Shown here piece by piece: positions 6,287 through 7,126 of a stretch of DNA of 7,126 nucleotides (the stretch's first letter is position 1; the number at the start of each line of letters is the position of its first letter). The DNA lies in NCBI GenBank assembly GCA_028714595.1, contig JAQTMD010000079.1, positions 1 through 7,126 of the forward strand, given 5' to 3'. Position numbers and translations under genes: made by a program. A model generated the notes under the pieces. That model ran no database searches. It worked only from the letters and a program-made list of their open reading frames with translations, and was not told the origin of the DNA. The stretch comes from Candidatus Omnitrophota bacterium. GTDB lineage: Bacteria > Omnitrophota > Gorgyraeia > Gygaellales > Profunditerraquicolaceae.

Positions 6287-6658
6287 TTAGCGCGTCAGAT
6301 CATGTACCAATGCCACCAGTTCATCGATTTTCACCGGTTTGGAAATATACAACCAGCCGCCGATAAGGTTCTGTTTCTGCTTGACCTGTTCTTCCTCGAC
6401 GATAGCGGTCAGGAACACCACCGGTATGTTCTTCGTCTGAACGTCGTTCTTCAATTCCTGGGCTATGTCCGGACCCGAAACGCCCGGCATCATCACGTCG
6501 AGCAGGACGATATCGGGCTTTACGGAGCGTATCTGCGAAACGGCGCGGACGGCGTCGGAAATGGTGACCACGCCGAAATCTCCGGCCGCTTCGAGGTTCT
6601 GCTTGAGGAAAAAACAAAAATCCGGCTCGTCATCAATAACCATGACCGTCTTCTTCAT
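6287..6658 (-). CDS. Stand-alone receiver-domain response regulator, first gene of the signalling operon
   Basis: This 123-aa product is a single CheY-like receiver with acidic residues D9/D10 in VMVIDDE, phospho-acceptor D54 in LLDVMMPGVSG, T84 in VFLTAI and K107 in ISKPV. No output domain is present. The ATG at 6658 is chosen because AAGGAGGGA sits immediately upstream (four bases from GGAGG to ATG). The open frame extends ten codons further, but those codons read through this ribosome site and the leader hairpins. It lies 11 bases before the HTH gene and is separated from the other two receiver genes by the kinase. Whether it is phosphorylated by the same kinase cannot be seen. Confidence 0.92.
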   Translation of the reverse strand: MKKTVMVIDDEPDFCFFLKQNLEAAGDFGVVTISDAVRAVSQIRSVKPDIVLLDVMMPGVSGPDIAQELKNDVQTKNIPVVFLTAIVEEEQVKQKQNLIGGWLYISKPVKIDELVALVHDLTR

Positions 6659-6661
6659 ACT

Positions 6662-6710
6662 CCCTCCTTGCATAGAAATGCACACCAATCCATCCTTTAG
6701 GATTGGGTGT
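6662..6710 (-). promoter_or_regulatory. Structured 5' leader with two hairpins and the ribosome site
   Basis: Between the predicted transcription start (near 6725) and the ATG at 6658 lie two inverted repeats. The first (6682-6710) pairs ACACC(C)AATCC with GGATTGGTGT, 10 bp with one bulged C and an 8-base loop. The second (6669-6682) is TGCAT/ATGCA with a 4-base loop. Its last base is the first base of the AAGGAGGG ribosome site (6662-6669). The repeated GGATGGAT allows an alternative, mutually exclusive pairing of the first stem. This may modulate translation or stabilise the mRNA; no known riboswitch class is recognisable. Confidence 0.45.
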
Positions 6711-6731
6711 ATGGAAACAAAGTGAATACCT

Positions 6732-6760
6732 ATATTACGACTTTTGCCTTATTTTGTCAA
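6732..6760 (-). promoter_or_regulatory. Sigma70-type promoter of the signalling operon
   Basis: A perfect -35 box TTGACA (6755-6760), a 17-bp spacer and the -10 box TAATAT (6732-6737; four of six consensus bases) lie 70-100 bases before the first receiver gene, in an A/T-rich stretch. Predicted transcription start is near 6725. Confidence 0.75.
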
Positions 6761-6768
6761 ATAGTTTT

Positions 6769-6800
6769 ATACTACGCGGCTAAATGGAGCCGCGTAGTAT
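6769..6800. repeat. Perfect 13-bp inverted repeat between MetE-like gene and promoter
   Basis: The arms ATACTACGCGGCT (6769-6781) and AGCCGCGTAGTAT (6788-6800) are exact complements with the 6-base loop AAATGG. It begins 30 bases after the stop of the MetE-like gene and ends 8 bases before the -35 box. As RNA it would be a very stable stem, but no T run follows on either strand, so it is an imperfect intrinsic terminator. As DNA its centre lies about 60 bases upstream of the predicted start, where activators often bind. Confidence 0.8.
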
Positions 6801-6830
6801 TTCGCTACCAGACGTAAACTATGTAGCTCA

Positions 6831-7126
6831 TTATCTTAAAAAATTTGAGGTTTCGGAAAGAACCTGAAAAATCTGCTCTGCTTTAGCCGTATCCAGCGTG
6901 CCTAAACCACAGCTGGGGCTGATCAGGAGGTTTTTTGCCAACAAATCCCGGTCAATTCCTTTGCTTACCAGGACGTTTATGCCTGCTTTGACCTTATCGG
7001 CAAGCACTTCCGGGGTTTCGCTATCCTTAAACTCGGTAGTCGGGACAATACCCCAGCAAAGAATGCCGCCTCTTTTAAGAAATCTTTTCAGGTTGTCCGG
7101 ATAAAGCGCTAAACGGTCAAAAAACG
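6831..7126 (-). CDS. MetE/UROD-superfamily methyltransferase, C-terminal part (runs off right edge)
   Basis: This is the last 98 codons of a larger gene whose 5' end lies outside the window. The visible part reads as the end of a cobalamin-independent methionine-synthase-type TIM barrel: GGILCWGIVPT at about 22-32 of the fragment (the end of a barrel strand), a helix, then LLISPSCGLGTLDTAKAEQIF near the C-terminus. The Cys of SPSCGLG matches the last zinc ligand that activates the thiol substrate in MetE. Short 'core' relatives in anaerobes take methyl groups from corrinoid proteins instead of folate (family knowledge); whether this is one cannot be decided from the fragment. The stretch is visibly richer in A/T and AAA/ATT-type codons than the signalling genes. 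It is separated from them by a hairpin and a promoter. Confidence 0.75.
   Translation of the reverse strand, partial: FFDRLALYPDNLKRFLKRGGILCWGIVPTTEFKDSETPEVLADKVKAGINVLVSKGIDRDLLAKNLLISPSCGLGTLDTAKAEQIFQVLSETSNFLR

Noticed and set aside
6659..6688. A TTG start ten codons upstream for the first receiver
   Set aside because: Those codons include the ribosome site and a leader hairpin. The ATG at 6658 has ideal spacing and places VIDDE at the usual distance from the N-terminus.
6804..6827. Weak dyad GCTAC/GTAGC after the MetE-like stop
   Set aside because: Only 5 bp with a 14-base loop and no T run; expected by chance in A/T-rich intergenic DNA.

Overview
All eight complete genes and both edge fragments lie on the minus strand, so transcription runs from high to low coordinates. 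The genome is moderately GC-rich. The gene content is a heme-c histidine kinase with a PAS domain, several stand-alone receivers, a PilZ protein, a ZIP transporter, CstA and a corrinoid-type MetE-like enzyme. This looks like an environmental, probably anaerobic or microaerophilic, Desulfobacterota/Desulfuromonadota- or Nitrospirota-like bacterium. That placement is inferred from protein style only; no marker gene is present.

Right edge (about 6831-7126): the C-terminal end of a MetE/UROD-superfamily methyltransferase, closing with the zinc-ligand motif SPSCGLG. A perfect 13-bp inverted repeat (6769-6800) follows it and abuts a strong sigma70-type promoter (TTGACA, 17 bp, TAATAT; 6732-6760).

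Signalling operon (6658 to 2775): the promoter drives five tightly spaced genes. In order they are a stand-alone receiver, a tiny MerR/BldC-like HTH protein, a 687-aa membrane histidine kinase with a periplasmic CxxCH heme-c motif, a second stand-alone receiver, and a tandem REC-REC protein. The operon has one kinase and four receiver domains, all with intact phosphorylation residues. No receiver is fused to an output domain. The operon ends at a hairpin at 2725-2746.

Second operon (2654 to the left edge): an extended -10 promoter directly downstream of that hairpin reads into a PilZ c-di-GMP receptor, a ZIP-family metal transporter, an unrecognised signal-peptide/TM protein, and the N-terminal 153 codons of the carbon-starvation transporter CstA. 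The unrecognised gene is frameshifted in this sequence at a seven-A tract on its coding strand. Restoring the -1 frame adds 67 plausible residues and puts its stop in a 4-base ATGA overlap with the cstA start.

Inferred function: a redox- or ligand-responsive heme kinase feeds a set of diffusible receivers, next to a c-di-GMP-linked transport operon. The most notable points are the effector-less phosphosignalling operon, the heme-c sensor, the frameshift site with its A_AAA_AAC heptamer, and the structured DNA/RNA around the operon promoter. None of these alone demonstrates a new system.
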